Source of the DNA: Acidiflorens sp963847715
GTDB lineage: Bacteria > Acidobacteriota > Terriglobia > Terriglobales > Acidobacteriaceae
Assembly (NCBI GenBank): GCA_963847715.1
Contig: CAWKAZ010000003.1
Span: forward strand, 1-64,000
Length of the DNA stretch: 64,000 nucleotides
Direction: 5' to 3'
The notes under the pieces were generated by a model, which was not told the origin of the DNA, made no database searches, and saw only the letters and a program-made list of their open reading frames with translations. Below are positions 17,375 to 25,814 of this stretch, one piece after another; the first letter of the stretch is position 1, and each line of letters begins with the position of its first letter. Made by a program: the position numbers and the translations under genes.

Positions 17375-17569
17375 GTGGTAGAAAAACTCTTTCTCATCGC
17401 CCTGATCGTCGTGACAACGGTCATAGCCTGGGTTACCGCCCTTCGGATGCGACGGCGAATAAAGCGGGCCATCGGCAGCAGGCCGACGGAGGCGGAGCTT
17501 ACCTCAATCGCCACTTGGATGAAAGTGGAACAAGCTGAGGAACGAGATCGGGGAGGCAAACTGCATTGA
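17375..17569 (+). CDS. Small single-pass membrane protein
   Basis: 64 residues from a GTG. One N-terminal membrane segment (KLFLIALIVVTTVIAWVTAL) is followed by a strongly basic patch (RMRRRIKRAIGSR), so the tail is cytoplasmic, and a short acidic helix. It follows hslU by 37 bases and may be co-transcribed. No family recognised. Confidence 0.45.
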   Translation: MVEKLFLIALIVVTTVIAWVTALRMRRRIKRAIGSRPTEAELTSIATWMKVEQAEERDRGGKLH

Positions 17570-17663
17570 TTTCAAGCCTGGACTGGCTCGGCCTCGGATT
17601 TCGTCGAGGCCCCTTCCAGCGTTCTGCTAAGCTTTCCGCTTCTTGGCAAGTTCCAATCAACCC

Positions 17664-19016
17664 ATGCCCATCGATCGCAACCGCCTGAAGTCCCTGGCCG
17701 AGCGCGAGCAGAAACGCTTTGTCGCCGAGCGTCCCAAATCGCAAGCCATCTACGAGCGTGGCAAGAAGTCGCTGCTCTCCGGCGTCCCCATGAACTGGAT
17801 GGTGAAGTGGGCCGGGGCCTTCCCGCCCGTCGTTCGCGAAGCGCAGGGCGCGCATTTCTTCGATGTCGATGGCCACCGCTACATCGATTTCTGTCTCGGC
17901 GACACCGGAGCGATGACGGGTCACTCTCCCTACGCCACTACGAAGGCGATCGAAGAGCAGATCAAGCGCGGCATCACGCTCATGCTGCCCTCGGAAGATG
18001 CGGTCTTCGTTGCCGAAGAACTGCAGCAGCGCTTCGGCCTGACCTACTGGCAGTTCGCGCTCACCGCGACCGACGCAAATCGCTTTTCGATCCGCCTTGC
18101 CCGCCAGATCACCGGACGCCCGAAGATTCTCGTCTTCAACTGGTGCTACCACGGCACGGTTGACGAAACTTTCATCACGTTGAATCCGGACGGCACCTCG
18201 GGCCCGCGCCGCGGCAATATCGGACCGCCTGTCGATCCGTCCGTCACCACTCGCGTTGTCGAGTTCAATGACATACCCGCGCTCGAACAGGCGCTGGCTC
18301 ATGGCGACGTCGCCTGCGTCCTCGCCGAACCCGCCCTGACCAACGTCGGCATCGTGCACCCGATTCCGGGCTACCACCAGGCGCTGCGCGAACTCACGCG
18401 CAAGCATGGCACGCTCCTCATCATCGACGAAACACACACCATCTGCGCCGGCCCCGGCGGCTACACGCGCGCCGAAAATCTCGACCCCGATTTTCTCGTC
18501 TTCGGCAAGCCGATCGGCGGCGGAGTTCCCGGCGCTGCCTACGGCTTCACGCAGAAAGTCGCCGACATGATTCTCGAACGCCACAGCCTCGAAGACTGCG
18601 ACACTGGAGGCATTGGCGGCACGCTCGCCGGCAACGCGCTCTCCCTCGCCGCCATGCGCGCGACGCTCACCAAGGTTCTCACCAAAGAAGCCTTCGACCG
18701 CATGATGCCGATGGCCGAGCGCTGGACCTCCGGCGTGCAAAAAGTCATTGCCGATTTCGGCCTGCCCTGGCACGTCACTCGCCTCGGATGCCGCGCCGAA
18801 TATCTCTTCAGCCGCCGAGAGCCGCGCAACGGGACCGAAGCTCACGACGCCATGGACTTCGAACTCGAGCGCTTCCTGCATCTCTACGCCATGAATCGCG
18901 GCATCCTGCTCACTCCGTTCCACAACATGGCGCTGATGTCACCCGCAACCGCACCGGACGACGTCGACTACCACAGCAAAGTCTTCCGCGAAGCAGTCCG
19001 CGAGTTAGTGGGATAG
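17664..19016 (+). CDS. Class III aminotransferase (HemL-like subgroup)
   Basis: 450 residues from ATG 17664; a TTG seven codons earlier is also in frame. This is a PLP-dependent fold type I enzyme. Motifs are the N-terminal DVDGHRYIDFCLGDTGAMTGHS (DVDG..YIDFCLGD), the cofactor-binding WCYHGTVDE, the aspartate of LLIIDETHT, and the Schiff-base lysine in LVFGKPIGGG. It resembles glutamate-1-semialdehyde aminomutase-like proteins, but the presence of a separate substrate loop and lack of hem genes nearby prevent assigning hemL. It is probably an omega- or beta-amino acid aminotransferase. The gene is followed by a dispersed repeat and then the FN3 lipoprotein gene. Confidence 0.8.
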   Translation: MPIDRNRLKSLAEREQKRFVAERPKSQAIYERGKKSLLSGVPMNWMVKWAGAFPPVVREAQGAHFFDVDGHRYIDFCLGDTGAMTGHSPYATTKAIEEQIKRGITLMLPSEDAVFVAEELQQRFGLTYWQFALTATDANRFSIRLARQITGRPKILVFNWCYHGTVDETFITLNPDGTSGPRRGNIGPPVDPSVTTRVVEFNDIPALEQALAHGDVACVLAEPALTNVGIVHPIPGYHQALRELTRKHGTLLIIDETHTICAGPGGYTRAENLDPDFLVFGKPIGGGVPGAAYGFTQKVADMILERHSLEDCDTGGIGGTLAGNALSLAAMRATLTKVLTKEAFDRMMPMAERWTSGVQKVIADFGLPWHVTRLGCRAEYLFSRREPRNGTEAHDAMDFELERFLHLYAMNRGILLTPFHNMALMSPATAPDDVDYHSKVFREAVRELVG

Positions 19017-19020
19017 GTTG

Positions 19021-19048
19021 TGTGGCGCGGGCGCCCACGCCCGCGTGT
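19021..19048. repeat. Dispersed short palindromic repeat
   Basis: TGTGGCGCGGGCGCCCACGC followed by CCGCGTGT, immediately after the aminotransferase stop. The hairpin is GCGGGCG...CGCCCGC-like. Same family as the copies at 11691, 12461, 20244 and 63127. Confidence 0.65.
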
Positions 19049-19150
19049 CGACGCCAAACGCAAGTTGCAAGCAAAGAAGACCCGGCAGCCGTACCGGTCT
19101 TGTTCATTGGACGACTCGCCAACAGAACCTCTGATACTCTTTCTCTTCGC

Positions 19151-20239
19151 ATGAGGCCGCCCATCGTAAAAGTGATCGCGTTGACCGCGCTTTCCCTGCT
19201 CATGATCGGATGCGCGCAGACTGGACCGCCGCTGCCGCCTTCGCTCGAGCTTCCGAAGCCGCCGTCCGACCTTCGTGCCACCCGCAAGGGCGACCGCGTC
19301 ACTCTTACCTGGAGCGAGCCCCGGCTCACAACCGACCGCCAGGGCATCCGCTATATCGGCCCGACACTAGTCTGTCGCAGTTCTGAATCCGAAATCACCA
19401 CGTGTACGAATCAAGTCGCGATTTTGCCGGCTCCGACGGCTCCCGCGCCAAAGCCAACCGCCTCGCGCCCTGCACCTCAGACGTACACCGACACGCTGCC
19501 CGCATCCTTGCAGCAACCGGATCCGTCTGCCGAAGTGACCTATGCCGTCGAAGTGCTGAACCGCAATGCTCGTGGCAGCGGAGTGTCGAATCGCGTGCAC
19601 GTGCCAGCCATCGCGACTCTGCCCCCGCCCAACGATCTCGCGACCGAGCTTACCGACGACGGCGTGGTGCTCACGTGGACCAGCATCCCAGAATCGGTGA
19701 ACTCCGCCGGCATGCAGCATCGCTACCGCATTTATCGGCGGGATGAGACCTCCGGCAAAGATGCACTCGCCGGAGAACTCCCACTGGGCGAACCCGGCCC
19801 AGTCCATTTCACGGACTCCGGTCTGACGTGGGAACAAACCTATCTCTATCGCGTGACCACCGTCAGCATCGTCAAGCGCCCCGACAGCGAAGTGCAGGTG
19901 GAGGGAGACGACACTTCGCCAGTGCGTGTCATCGCCCATGACGTTTTCCCGCCATCCGTGCCCTCCGGACTGCAGGCGGCTTTCTCCGGCGAAGGACAAA
20001 AGCCGTTTATCGACCTCGTCTGGGCCCCGGTAACCACTGCCGACCTCGCCGGCTACAACGTGTATCGCGGCGAAGCGAATGAAGCTCCGATCAAGTTGAA
20101 TTCCGAGTTGGTGAAATCTCCTTCGTATCGCGACAATGCGGTGGCCTCGGGCGAGACCTACACCTATTCGGTCTCGTCCGTCGACGTGCGCGGCAACGAA
20201 AGCCAACATTCCGAGGCCGCCAGCGAATCGGTGCCATAG
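19151..20239 (+). CDS. Fibronectin type III-domain lipoprotein
   Basis: 362 residues from ATG 19151. A signal peptide ends in the lipobox LMIGC, so the protein should be anchored in a membrane through Cys20. Fibronectin type III modules follow: PSDLRATRKGDRVTLTW at about 37-53, NDLATELTDDGVVLTW at about 160-175, and PSGLQAAFSGEGQKPFIDLVW at about 270 (cited by PSGLQA and DLVW). Each ends in a Tyr-containing strand such as YRIYRRDE and YNVYRGE. A Pro/Ala-rich linker lies near residue 95. Such lipoproteins bind carbohydrate or other envelope components, but no catalytic domain is present. It is flanked by two repeats of the same dispersed family. Confidence 0.82.
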   Translation: MRPPIVKVIALTALSLLMIGCAQTGPPLPPSLELPKPPSDLRATRKGDRVTLTWSEPRLTTDRQGIRYIGPTLVCRSSESEITTCTNQVAILPAPTAPAPKPTASRPAPQTYTDTLPASLQQPDPSAEVTYAVEVLNRNARGSGVSNRVHVPAIATLPPPNDLATELTDDGVVLTWTSIPESVNSAGMQHRYRIYRRDETSGKDALAGELPLGEPGPVHFTDSGLTWEQTYLYRVTTVSIVKRPDSEVQVEGDDTSPVRVIAHDVFPPSVPSGLQAAFSGEGQKPFIDLVWAPVTTADLAGYNVYRGEANEAPIKLNSELVKSPSYRDNAVASGETYTYSVSSVDVRGNESQHSEAASESVP

Positions 20240-20243
20240 CTCG

Positions 20244-20293
20244 TGTGGGGACGGGCATTCCTGCCCGTCCAGCCGAGCCAAGCTCGGCCCCCG
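20244..20293. repeat. Dispersed repeat, long form
   Basis: TGTGGGGACGGGCATTCCTG followed by CCCGTCC, then CCGAGCCAAGCTCGG. It is located 4 bases after the lipoprotein stop. Two hairpins in a row could also act in transcription termination or mRNA protection. Confidence 0.7.
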
Positions 20294-20383
20294 CAGCCAA
20301 CGCCATTCGAACCAGTGAAGCGTGAGCCGTCACTGATTTTTCCTTCGTGATCTGTCGACCGTTTGTGTTTAGATATTTCTCAA

Positions 20384-21208
20384 ATGAAATACTGCCGCTT
20401 TGAACAGAATGGCTCTGCCCTCTACGGACTGGTCGAATCCGCCGCAGGTTCGAACGTCTCTGGTTCGAATGAAGACGCGATCACTCGCCTGTTCCTCCAG
20501 CCTCCGCACCTGAGCGATGGCGATATTGAAGGCCTTCCGAGCCGCCGCATGGACCGCATCCCACTCGCCGAGGCCTCGCTGCTGCCGCCCGTCCAGCCGA
20601 CCAAAATCGTCTGTGTCGGACGCAACTATCGCGAGCACGCCGCCGAACTCGGCAACGAAGTTCCGCAGGAGCCGTTGCTGTTTTTCAAGCCACCGTCGTC
20701 CTTGCTGCCGCCGGGCGGAACGATTCTCCGGCCCAGCGTCTCCGAGCGCACCGACTATGAAGGAGAACTCGGCGTCGTGATCTCCCGGCGCTGCCATCGG
20801 CTCGCCGCCAGCGACGATGTGCGCCCCTACATTCTCGGTTACACCTGCATCAACGATTTCACCGCGCGCGATCTGCAGAATAAAGACGGTCAGTGGACCC
20901 GCGCCAAAGGCTTCGATACCTTCTGCCCCGTCGGCCCCGTGGTCACAGACACTCTCGATCCTTGGGCGGGCATTCAGGTCGAAACGCGCGTGAATGGCGA
21001 AGTGCGGCAGTCCGGCAACACGCGGGACTTTATCTTCGCGCTCGACACCATCATTCGCTACATCTCGCAGGTGATGACGCTCGAGCCCGGAGACCTGATC
21101 GCCACCGGGACACCGAAAGGCGTGGGGCCAGTGGTGGCCGGCGATGTGATTGAGGTTTCCATCGAAGGCATCGGCGTTTTGCGCAATTCCGTAGCCAACG
21201 CATCGTAG
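20384..21208 (+). CDS. Fumarylacetoacetate hydrolase-family protein (acylpyruvase-like)
   Basis: 274 residues from ATG 20384, since upstream in-frame codons lack support. Motifs of the FAHD1 / 2-hydroxyhepta-2,4-diene-1,7-dioate isomerase branch are clear: KIVCVGRNYREHAAELG, LFFKPPSSLL, the metal-binding YEGELGVVI with two glutamates, NDFTARDLQ with the aspartate ligand, KGFDTFCPVGP, and LEPGDLIATGTPKGVGP. These enzymes cleave acylpyruvates or isomerise intermediates of aromatic breakdown. No aromatic pathway genes are adjacent. A strong hairpin follows at 21256. Confidence 0.88.
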   Translation: MKYCRFEQNGSALYGLVESAAGSNVSGSNEDAITRLFLQPPHLSDGDIEGLPSRRMDRIPLAEASLLPPVQPTKIVCVGRNYREHAAELGNEVPQEPLLFFKPPSSLLPPGGTILRPSVSERTDYEGELGVVISRRCHRLAASDDVRPYILGYTCINDFTARDLQNKDGQWTRAKGFDTFCPVGPVVTDTLDPWAGIQVETRVNGEVRQSGNTRDFIFALDTIIRYISQVMTLEPGDLIATGTPKGVGPVVAGDVIEVSIEGIGVLRNSVANAS

Positions 21209-21255
21209 AGGTTCAGCGATTTTTCTGGAGAACGCGTCGTTCGGAGAACAAACAA

Positions 21256-21285
21256 CCCCCGCGCCGGATACACGCGGGGGCGCTT
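21256..21285. terminator. Bidirectional terminator-like hairpin
   Basis: CCCCCGCG at 21256-21263 pairs perfectly with CGCGGGGG at 21273-21280 around a 9-base loop and is followed by CGCTTTCGCTT. It sits between two convergent genes. Confidence 0.65.
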
Positions 21286-21311
21286 TCGCTTAACCGTGAT
21301 TGACCTCGCGA

Positions 21312-21464
21312 TTACGCAGCAGCTCCCAGGTAATCAATTGGCCGATCTTCGAATTCTTCCCGGCATTCTTCCGAGCAGAAAAAGTATTTCTTGCCTGCGA
21401 ACTGCGTTTGAAATTCGGCTTCCCTTTCGTCGACTGTGTTTCCGCAAACTGGATCCGTTGTCAT
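21312..21464 (-). CDS. YHS-domain small metal-binding protein
   Basis: 50 residues from ATG 21464, chosen because GGAGGG lies just upstream. The sequence is nearly all YHS domain: TTDPVCGNTVDE, then YFFCSEECREEFED. The three to four cysteines are arranged as in the heavy-metal-binding YHS / TRASH modules found in P-type ATPases and free small proteins. It probably binds Cu or a similar soft metal in the cytoplasm. It is convergent with the FAH-family gene and lies near the MarR gene on the same strand. Confidence 0.85.
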   Translation of the reverse strand: MTTDPVCGNTVDEREAEFQTQFAGKKYFFCSEECREEFEDRPIDYLGAAA

Positions 21465-21663
21465 GATCCCTCCAGCTGGAGAATTTTGTTCCATAAGGTC
21501 CAATTGTCAGCAAAGAGGCTTCCGTTCTCGGCCGTTTCACAAGTGACTGAACCCGTTCATCTTCTCCGGGCAGAAAATAACGGAGGTCCAAATCACCCGG
21601 AAAATTCTTCCGGCCCCATGCACCTTATACCCACCGCGCCTTTCAAGACCCGGCATCTCCATC

Positions 21664-22143
21664 TCATCGATTTGCGCGAAGATGATCGCGAGGAGTTTTT
21701 CGTCCGCCGGCCTCCGTTAAGGCCCGCTCTAAAAGTTGTGCGGCCTCCATCAGCGTGCGAAGATCCGGTTCCCGCAGTCCGCCGAGAGTCTCCGCCAGCA
21801 GATGGATCCTTCGCTCTCTCGCCTCCTGTAACAAGCGTTCGCCCTTCGCCGTTGCGGACACCCGAATCCGCCGCGCGTCGTTGGCATCAGCCTCAATCCG
21901 GGCCAGTCCCGAGCGCTTCAACCCGGCAACAATTCGGCTCATGGTCGGAGCCTTCACCTGCTCGGCGTCCGCCAATCGCCCGAGCGGCATCGGCCCGCCA
22001 AATACCAGGACGGAGAGCGCCGACAGCCGCGCCGGACCCACCCCGGCAAGAACATCCTGCTTACGTGCATGTCGCAGCACATGGATCGCCGCAGAGTGCA
22101 GCCGGTCGGCCACTTGCAGGCGAAATGTATCTTTCGAGCGCAT
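21664..22143 (-). CDS. MarR-family transcriptional regulator
   Basis: 159 residues from ATG 22143. Winged-helix motifs are FGGPMPLGRLADAEQVKAPTMSRIV (recognition helix VKAPTMSRIV), then GLARIEADANDARRIRVSAT, the family wing D-x-R. The gene is divergent from the ankyrin gene with 110 bases between starts. That gap holds two copies of a TTAGCA(N)TGCTAA-like palindrome, the probable operators, so the protein is likely an autorepressor that also controls the ankyrin gene. The ligand is unknown. An inducer of the phenolic or oxidant type would be typical of the family. Confidence 0.88.
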   Translation of the reverse strand: MRSKDTFRLQVADRLHSAAIHVLRHARKQDVLAGVGPARLSALSVLVFGGPMPLGRLADAEQVKAPTMSRIVAGLKRSGLARIEADANDARRIRVSATAKGERLLQEARERRIHLLAETLGGLREPDLRTLMEAAQLLERALTEAGGRKTPRDHLRANR

Positions 22144-22168
22144 ACGAGACAGTGTACCCGGCAACTGG

Positions 22169-22233
22169 TTAGCATAGCTAACATTTTTCTTGACAGATGA
22201 AAATTGTCTTCTATACTTCGTTAGCAGTGCTAA
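22169..22233 (+). promoter_or_regulatory. Promoter with two MarR-type operators
   Basis: TTGACA at 22190-22195 and TATACT at 22212-22217 are separated by 16 bases and drive the ankyrin gene. The palindromes TTAGCATAGCTAA (22169-22181) and TTAGCAGTGCTAA (22221-22233) flank it. The second covers the expected transcription start and the first lies 25 bases upstream of the marR start. The two share TTAGCA and GCTAA exactly. GGAGG at 22241-22245 is the ribosome site for the ATG at 22254. Confidence 0.75.
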
Positions 22234-22253
22234 GCAATCAGGAGGATCGCCCA

Positions 22254-22946
22254 ATGGGAAACGCTCAGCGCTGTTTCGATCTTCTGCAATCAGGCAATAT
22301 CGACGGCCTCAAGGAGTTGGTGGAACAGGACCCCGCTGTCGACGAAGCCCGCGACGCCTCGGGTGTGAGCTTGCTCATGCACTGTCTCTACCGCGGCCGC
22401 CGCGATATGGCGGAACTCATCGCGAGCAAAAAGGCCGCGAACAAGAAAGCGCTCGACATTTTCGAAGCCACCTCGCTCGGCCGCCTCGATCGCCTCAAGG
22501 AATGCCTCGGCGACAAAGCCTCGCTCGGCTCGCACCCGATTGACACACATTCGATTGACTCGCACTCAAAAGACGGTTTCACCGCCCTCCACTTCGCCTG
22601 CTTCTTCGGACAGCCGGAAGCCGCCCGGTTACTGATCGAGGCCGGAGCCGCCGTCGATGCCGTGGCCGCGAATCCTACGCGCGTGATGCCACTGCATTCA
22701 GCGGCCTCGGCCCGCAACCTCGAAGCCGCTCGCCTGCTCCTCGACCACGGAGCACCGGTGAACGCCCGGCAACAGGGAGGATGGGCTCCGATCCACGCCG
22801 CGGCTCAGAATGGAGATCGCGCGCTCGTCGAACTCTTGCTCAAGCACAGAGCCGATCCAGAGCTGGCGAACGATGCCGGCATGACCCCGGCGATGGTCGC
22901 CAGAGAAAAAAGCCATGCCGAAATCGCCGCGTTGCTGGAGAGGTAG
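22254..22946 (+). CDS. Ankyrin repeat protein
   Basis: 230 residues from ATG 22254, with GGAGG 8 bases upstream. Six ankyrin-type repeats are visible, the clearest being DGFTALHFACFFGQPEAARLLIEAGA, MPLHSAASARNLEAARLLLDHGA and GWAPIHAAAQNGDRALVELLLKHRA (recognised by the TALHFA, PLHSAA and PIHAAA cores at about residues 108, 145 and 180). The first two repeats are degenerate (GNIDGLKELVEQDP). It has no signal peptide, so it is a cytoplasmic protein-protein interaction module. It is under the MarR-type promoter described above. Bacterial ankyrin proteins often protect against oxidants or act as immunity factors, but which applies cannot be judged here. Confidence 0.9.
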   Translation: MGNAQRCFDLLQSGNIDGLKELVEQDPAVDEARDASGVSLLMHCLYRGRRDMAELIASKKAANKKALDIFEATSLGRLDRLKECLGDKASLGSHPIDTHSIDSHSKDGFTALHFACFFGQPEAARLLIEAGAAVDAVAANPTRVMPLHSAASARNLEAARLLLDHGAPVNARQQGGWAPIHAAAQNGDRALVELLLKHRADPELANDAGMTPAMVAREKSHAEIAALLER

Positions 22947-23039
22947 CCGAGTGATTCTCGGTTGTCAGCCAAAGGGGACCCTGGGTCGATGATTGTAATC
23001 GGGATTTTGCGACAGTTTGCTTTCTGTGATGCGAAGGGT

Positions 23040-23252
23040 TTACTCGAAAGACACTTCGACGTTAATCTCTGAGGCCACAGGCTTACCGTCTTTTTTCGCC
23101 GGTTCGAATCTCCACTTCTTCACCGTCTCTACCGCTTTCTCATCCAGTTCGCGTCCCACGGTACGCGCCACTCTGACATCACTCGGGTGACCATCGGTTC
23201 CGACAATCACCCACAAGACACAAGGTCCGTCGTCTTTCAGATGGCCGCTCGT
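23040..23252 (-). pseudogene. TonB C-terminal domain remnant
   Basis: Reading from about 23236 down to a stop at 23040 gives GPCVLWVIVGTDGHPSDVRV, ARTVGRELDEKAVETVKKW and FEPAKKDGKPVASEINVEV, a classical TonB-family C-terminal domain as used by acidobacterial energy-transduction proteins. Upstream, IAEARAAI in another frame matches the preceding strand, so one frameshift lies near 23236. The N-terminal anchor and proline-rich linker cannot be found. It is probably a decayed or truncated gene. Confidence 0.6.
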
Positions 23253-23812
23253 GCCTCAGCAATTCTGGTGAGCAATTTGGTATCGTCTAGAGCCGGAGAC
23301 GCGCTCGTCGTTTTATCCGAAGAGGAACGCGGCGCTATCAGTGACGGGCTTAGGATATTGCGGGTACTTGAGGAAATGTTCACGAACAGAAACCCTGCCG
23401 GTACGCCTACAGGATTCAGCTGATACATCGGGTCCGAGGCCATTGCTAAGCTGTACTCTTCTTATAGTTCCAAAACACTTTTTGGTGCGGGCTCGTCCTC
23501 CCCATGGGCCCGTCTTTTTTATGTCCTCCGATAACCACTGAGCTAAATAGAATTTGTACGCAGGCGGACAGACCGTCGAAATTACCTTGTGATATTTTAC
23601 CCGCGAATATTCCTTCCCCCGGCCCCACACCGTGGGGCCTTTGCCCTCCCGGTCGGGTCGTCCCCGAGGCTAAGCGGGAATTTTATGACGATGTACCACT
23701 TTACGCAGGCTTTCGCAGCGCTCGGCATACTGCTCTGGCTGGCTAGTGTTCTGGCTGATCGAGTAAACAAGAGAAACCGCTAAACGGATTTCCGAGTAGA
23801 TTATTTTGGCGT
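23253..23812. other. Gene-poor stretch with two hairpins
   Basis: There is no confident gene. A terminator-like CGGGC / GCCCG stem with a following TCTTTTTT lies at about 23497-23521. A perfect hairpin GGCCCCAC / GTGGGGCC lies at 23621-23639, followed by TTTG. A 32-residue ORF at 23684-23783 encodes one membrane-like segment (ALGILLWLASVL) and may or may not be real. Confidence 0.4.
23497..23521 (+). terminator. Possible intrinsic terminator
   Basis: The stem CGGGC...GCCCG is followed directly by TCTTTTTT. The stem is short (5 bp) and the loop long, so support is moderate. Confidence 0.35.
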
Positions 23813-23971
23813 ATGGACGGCATTGTATCCAAACCCGAAACAGTCGCCGAGGTAATTGACCGCATCGAGCGAATGCGCGATGAACTCCTCCAACTCCAAA
23901 CGTTTCTGGAAAAAAACGAAGTGGCGAAACGTTTCGGAGAGCACGATGAGCCTAATCAAGCCGAAGAGTAG
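23813..23971 (+). CDS. Small hypothetical protein, coiled-coil-like
   Basis: 52 residues: a helical heptad-like stretch VAEVIDRIERMRDELLQLQT followed by a short basic and acidic tail. It has no good ribosome site. Codon use is plausible and its frame is open with a proper stop. An alternative ORF from 23946 overlaps it in another frame. Function unknown. Confidence 0.35.
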   Translation: MDGIVSKPETVAEVIDRIERMRDELLQLQTFLEKNEVAKRFGEHDEPNQAEE

Positions 23972-24194
23972 TCTCCAAGTTGGCTTGGTGTTATGCGGCA
24001 TTACACCAACTGATTTTGAGGTCGCGAGGAGTATAGCTCCTACGGTGATTACTGTATTGAGCGAAGATGCGCTTCGCCATAAAGTTTCGACCGTGGTTGC
24101 CGCCCCCCTTTTGTCTTCACGCGTTGCATGAAAATTACGGCCTCACGTAGTGTTTTATGGTGGCCACCGAATAGACTTTCCCGGAGGCACCAAA

Positions 24195-25385
24195 ATGACG
24201 CTCCCGCATCAACCGATCGCCCTGGTTTCTTCGGAAAACGAGGCTAGAGTGCAGGCCGACATTCCCGTTCACCAGAGTGACGAGCTTTTTCGGCTGCTGG
24301 TGGAGAGCGTCAAGGATTATGCGATTTTCTTGTTGGATCCGAACGGGAGAGTCATAACATGGAATCAAGGCGCGGAAAGGATTAAGGGCTATAAAGCCAA
24401 CGAGATCATTGGTCAGCATTTCTCTCGCTTCTATCCGCAAGAGGCCATCGAAAGCAAATGGCCCGAGCGCGAACTGGAAATTGCCAGCAAAGAAGGGCGG
24501 TTTGCTGATGAAGGTTTGCGCGTAAGGAAGGACGGCTCGACTTTTTGGGCAAACGTAGTGATCAACCCCCTTTTTGATTTCCATGGACGGTTGAGAGGGT
24601 TCTCCAAAGTTACCCGTGATCTGACCGAACGTCGAGCGTTAGAAGAGCGCAGCCGTCAACTGAACAAGGAATTGCGAAGCCGTGTGACACAGCTTATGGA
24701 GTCGCAGCGTTTGGTCGAGTTGCGGACCTTAGAATTGCAAAAACTGTCAACCGAACTGATGCGTGTCCAAGACGCAGAGAGAAGGAGAATCTCTCGATCG
24801 CTACATGACGATCTCGGCCAGGATCTCGCCGCACTCAAGCTGGAATTGGATATCCGACACAAATCGGAGGAGGCAGAACGAGAGAGTCGGTTGAGAGCCA
24901 TCAAATTAACCGACGAAGCACTGTCGAAGGTACGCAACGTCTCGTATTTGCTCCACCCTCCGCTCCTCGATGAAACTGGGCTGCTACCTGCATTGCTTTG
25001 GTACCTTGACGGACTTAAAAGACGAAGTGAAATTCGGATCAGGTTTGACTACAAACCGGTGGTGTTTCCACGCCTTCCTGGCGAGATCGAAACCACCATT
25101 TTTCGTATCATCCAAGAGTCTCTAACCAATGTCTACCGCCATTCCGAGAGCAAGGATGTGCGGATCGACATGAACCAAGAACTAGAGAGTGTGACCATCC
25201 GAGTCCGCGACTTTGGGAAGGGGATCGGCGACCCGACAACTTCCCCTATCGGAGTCGGGATCAGCAGTATGAAAGAGCGCGCAAAGCAACTCAACGGTGA
25301 ACTAAGAGTTTTAAGATCGGAGCCTGGCACTGTTGTAGAAGCCACGATACCGCTAAGCGATTCGGTTGGGACGCCCCTACTATGA
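24195..25385 (+). CDS. PAS-domain sensor histidine kinase, NarX/DegS type
   Basis: 396 residues from ATG 24195, preferred because GGAGG lies 10 or so bases upstream; an ATG at 24150 is also in frame. The order is a PAS domain (about 28-145; FRLLVESVKDYAIFLLDPNG, ITWNQGAERIKGY), a PAC segment (FSKVTRDLTERR), a coiled coil, a HisKA_3 dimerisation helix with the phosphorylated His (DAERRRISRSLHDDLGQDLA, core SRSLHDDLGQ), then the ATPase domain with N-box ESLTNVYRHSES, RDFGKGI and GVGISSMKERA. It has no membrane segment, so it senses a cytoplasmic signal. The expected LuxR/NarL-type response regulator does not follow; only a 26-residue ATGA-coupled ORF does. Orphan in this window. Confidence 0.88.
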   Translation: MTLPHQPIALVSSENEARVQADIPVHQSDELFRLLVESVKDYAIFLLDPNGRVITWNQGAERIKGYKANEIIGQHFSRFYPQEAIESKWPERELEIASKEGRFADEGLRVRKDGSTFWANVVINPLFDFHGRLRGFSKVTRDLTERRALEERSRQLNKELRSRVTQLMESQRLVELRTLELQKLSTELMRVQDAERRRISRSLHDDLGQDLAALKLELDIRHKSEEAERESRLRAIKLTDEALSKVRNVSYLLHPPLLDETGLLPALLWYLDGLKRRSEIRIRFDYKPVVFPRLPGEIETTIFRIIQESLTNVYRHSESKDVRIDMNQELESVTIRVRDFGKGIGDPTTSPIGVGISSMKERAKQLNGELRVLRSEPGTVVEATIPLSDSVGTPLL

Positions 25386-25462
25386 CAAATCAAGAAGACG
25401 GCCCGCCTGACTGTTGTAATCAGGCGCTAGCGCTCACCGAGAATCCCGGCGAGCCGATTTGA
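25382..25462 (+). CDS. 26-residue ORF overlapping the kinase stop
   Basis: It starts at ATG 25382 inside the kinase stop (ATGA) and ends at 25462: MTNQEDGPPDCCNQALALTE plus a few residues. In kinases of this class the partner regulator usually starts exactly at such an overlap. It may be the residue of a lost gene or fortuitous. Confidence 0.25.
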   Translation: MTNQEDGPPDCCNQALALTENPGEPI

Positions 25463-25814
25463 ATTCTTCGAGGGGCTAATCCATGCCGGTGAGGCCCGAT
25501 CGCTCTCAACTCTTAAGAAATAAAGATTTTACGAGTATTTCGTTTGTTCTCAAAGACCTGGCGCGATTTGACCTCCAAGTCTTTGATTCTAAAAGACCGG
25601 GCGAAGGGGGTTCTGTTAATTGCCGCGAATCGCTGAGTCTCGCCGTCTTGCCTAACCTTGTAACTCTGTCAATTTCTGAGCTTGTGTTACTCCTGGCTCC
25701 AATGTGCTTACCTTGCTTCCCGAAGCCTGCATCAAAACGTCTATAATCAGGGGAACAGTCGTCAATCAGGGTAACAACCCTCGGGAATCCCGAAGAAAAA
25801 AAGAAGATCAAACT
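25463..25814. other. Intergenic stretch upstream of the S41 gene
   Basis: An 87-residue ORF at 25483-25746 has a GAGGGG site upstream but its translation looks non-coding. TATAAT at 25742-25747 is a possible -10 for the S41 gene, about 65 bases before its ATG, without a clear -35. Nothing else is recognised. Confidence 0.35.

Noticed and set aside
17499..18923. 474-residue minus-strand ORF opposite the aminotransferase
   Set aside because: It is antisense to a clear PLP enzyme. Its translation is rich in the Arg/Gly/Asp words typical of shadow frames and has no known domain.
17664..19016. Naming the aminotransferase hemL
   Set aside because: It resembles the GSA-aminomutase branch, but sequence alone does not separate it from omega-aminotransferases and there is no haem-synthesis context.
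23187..23423. Plus-strand ORF over the TonB-domain remnant
   Set aside because: The opposite strand carries a clear TonB C-terminal domain with a correct stop.
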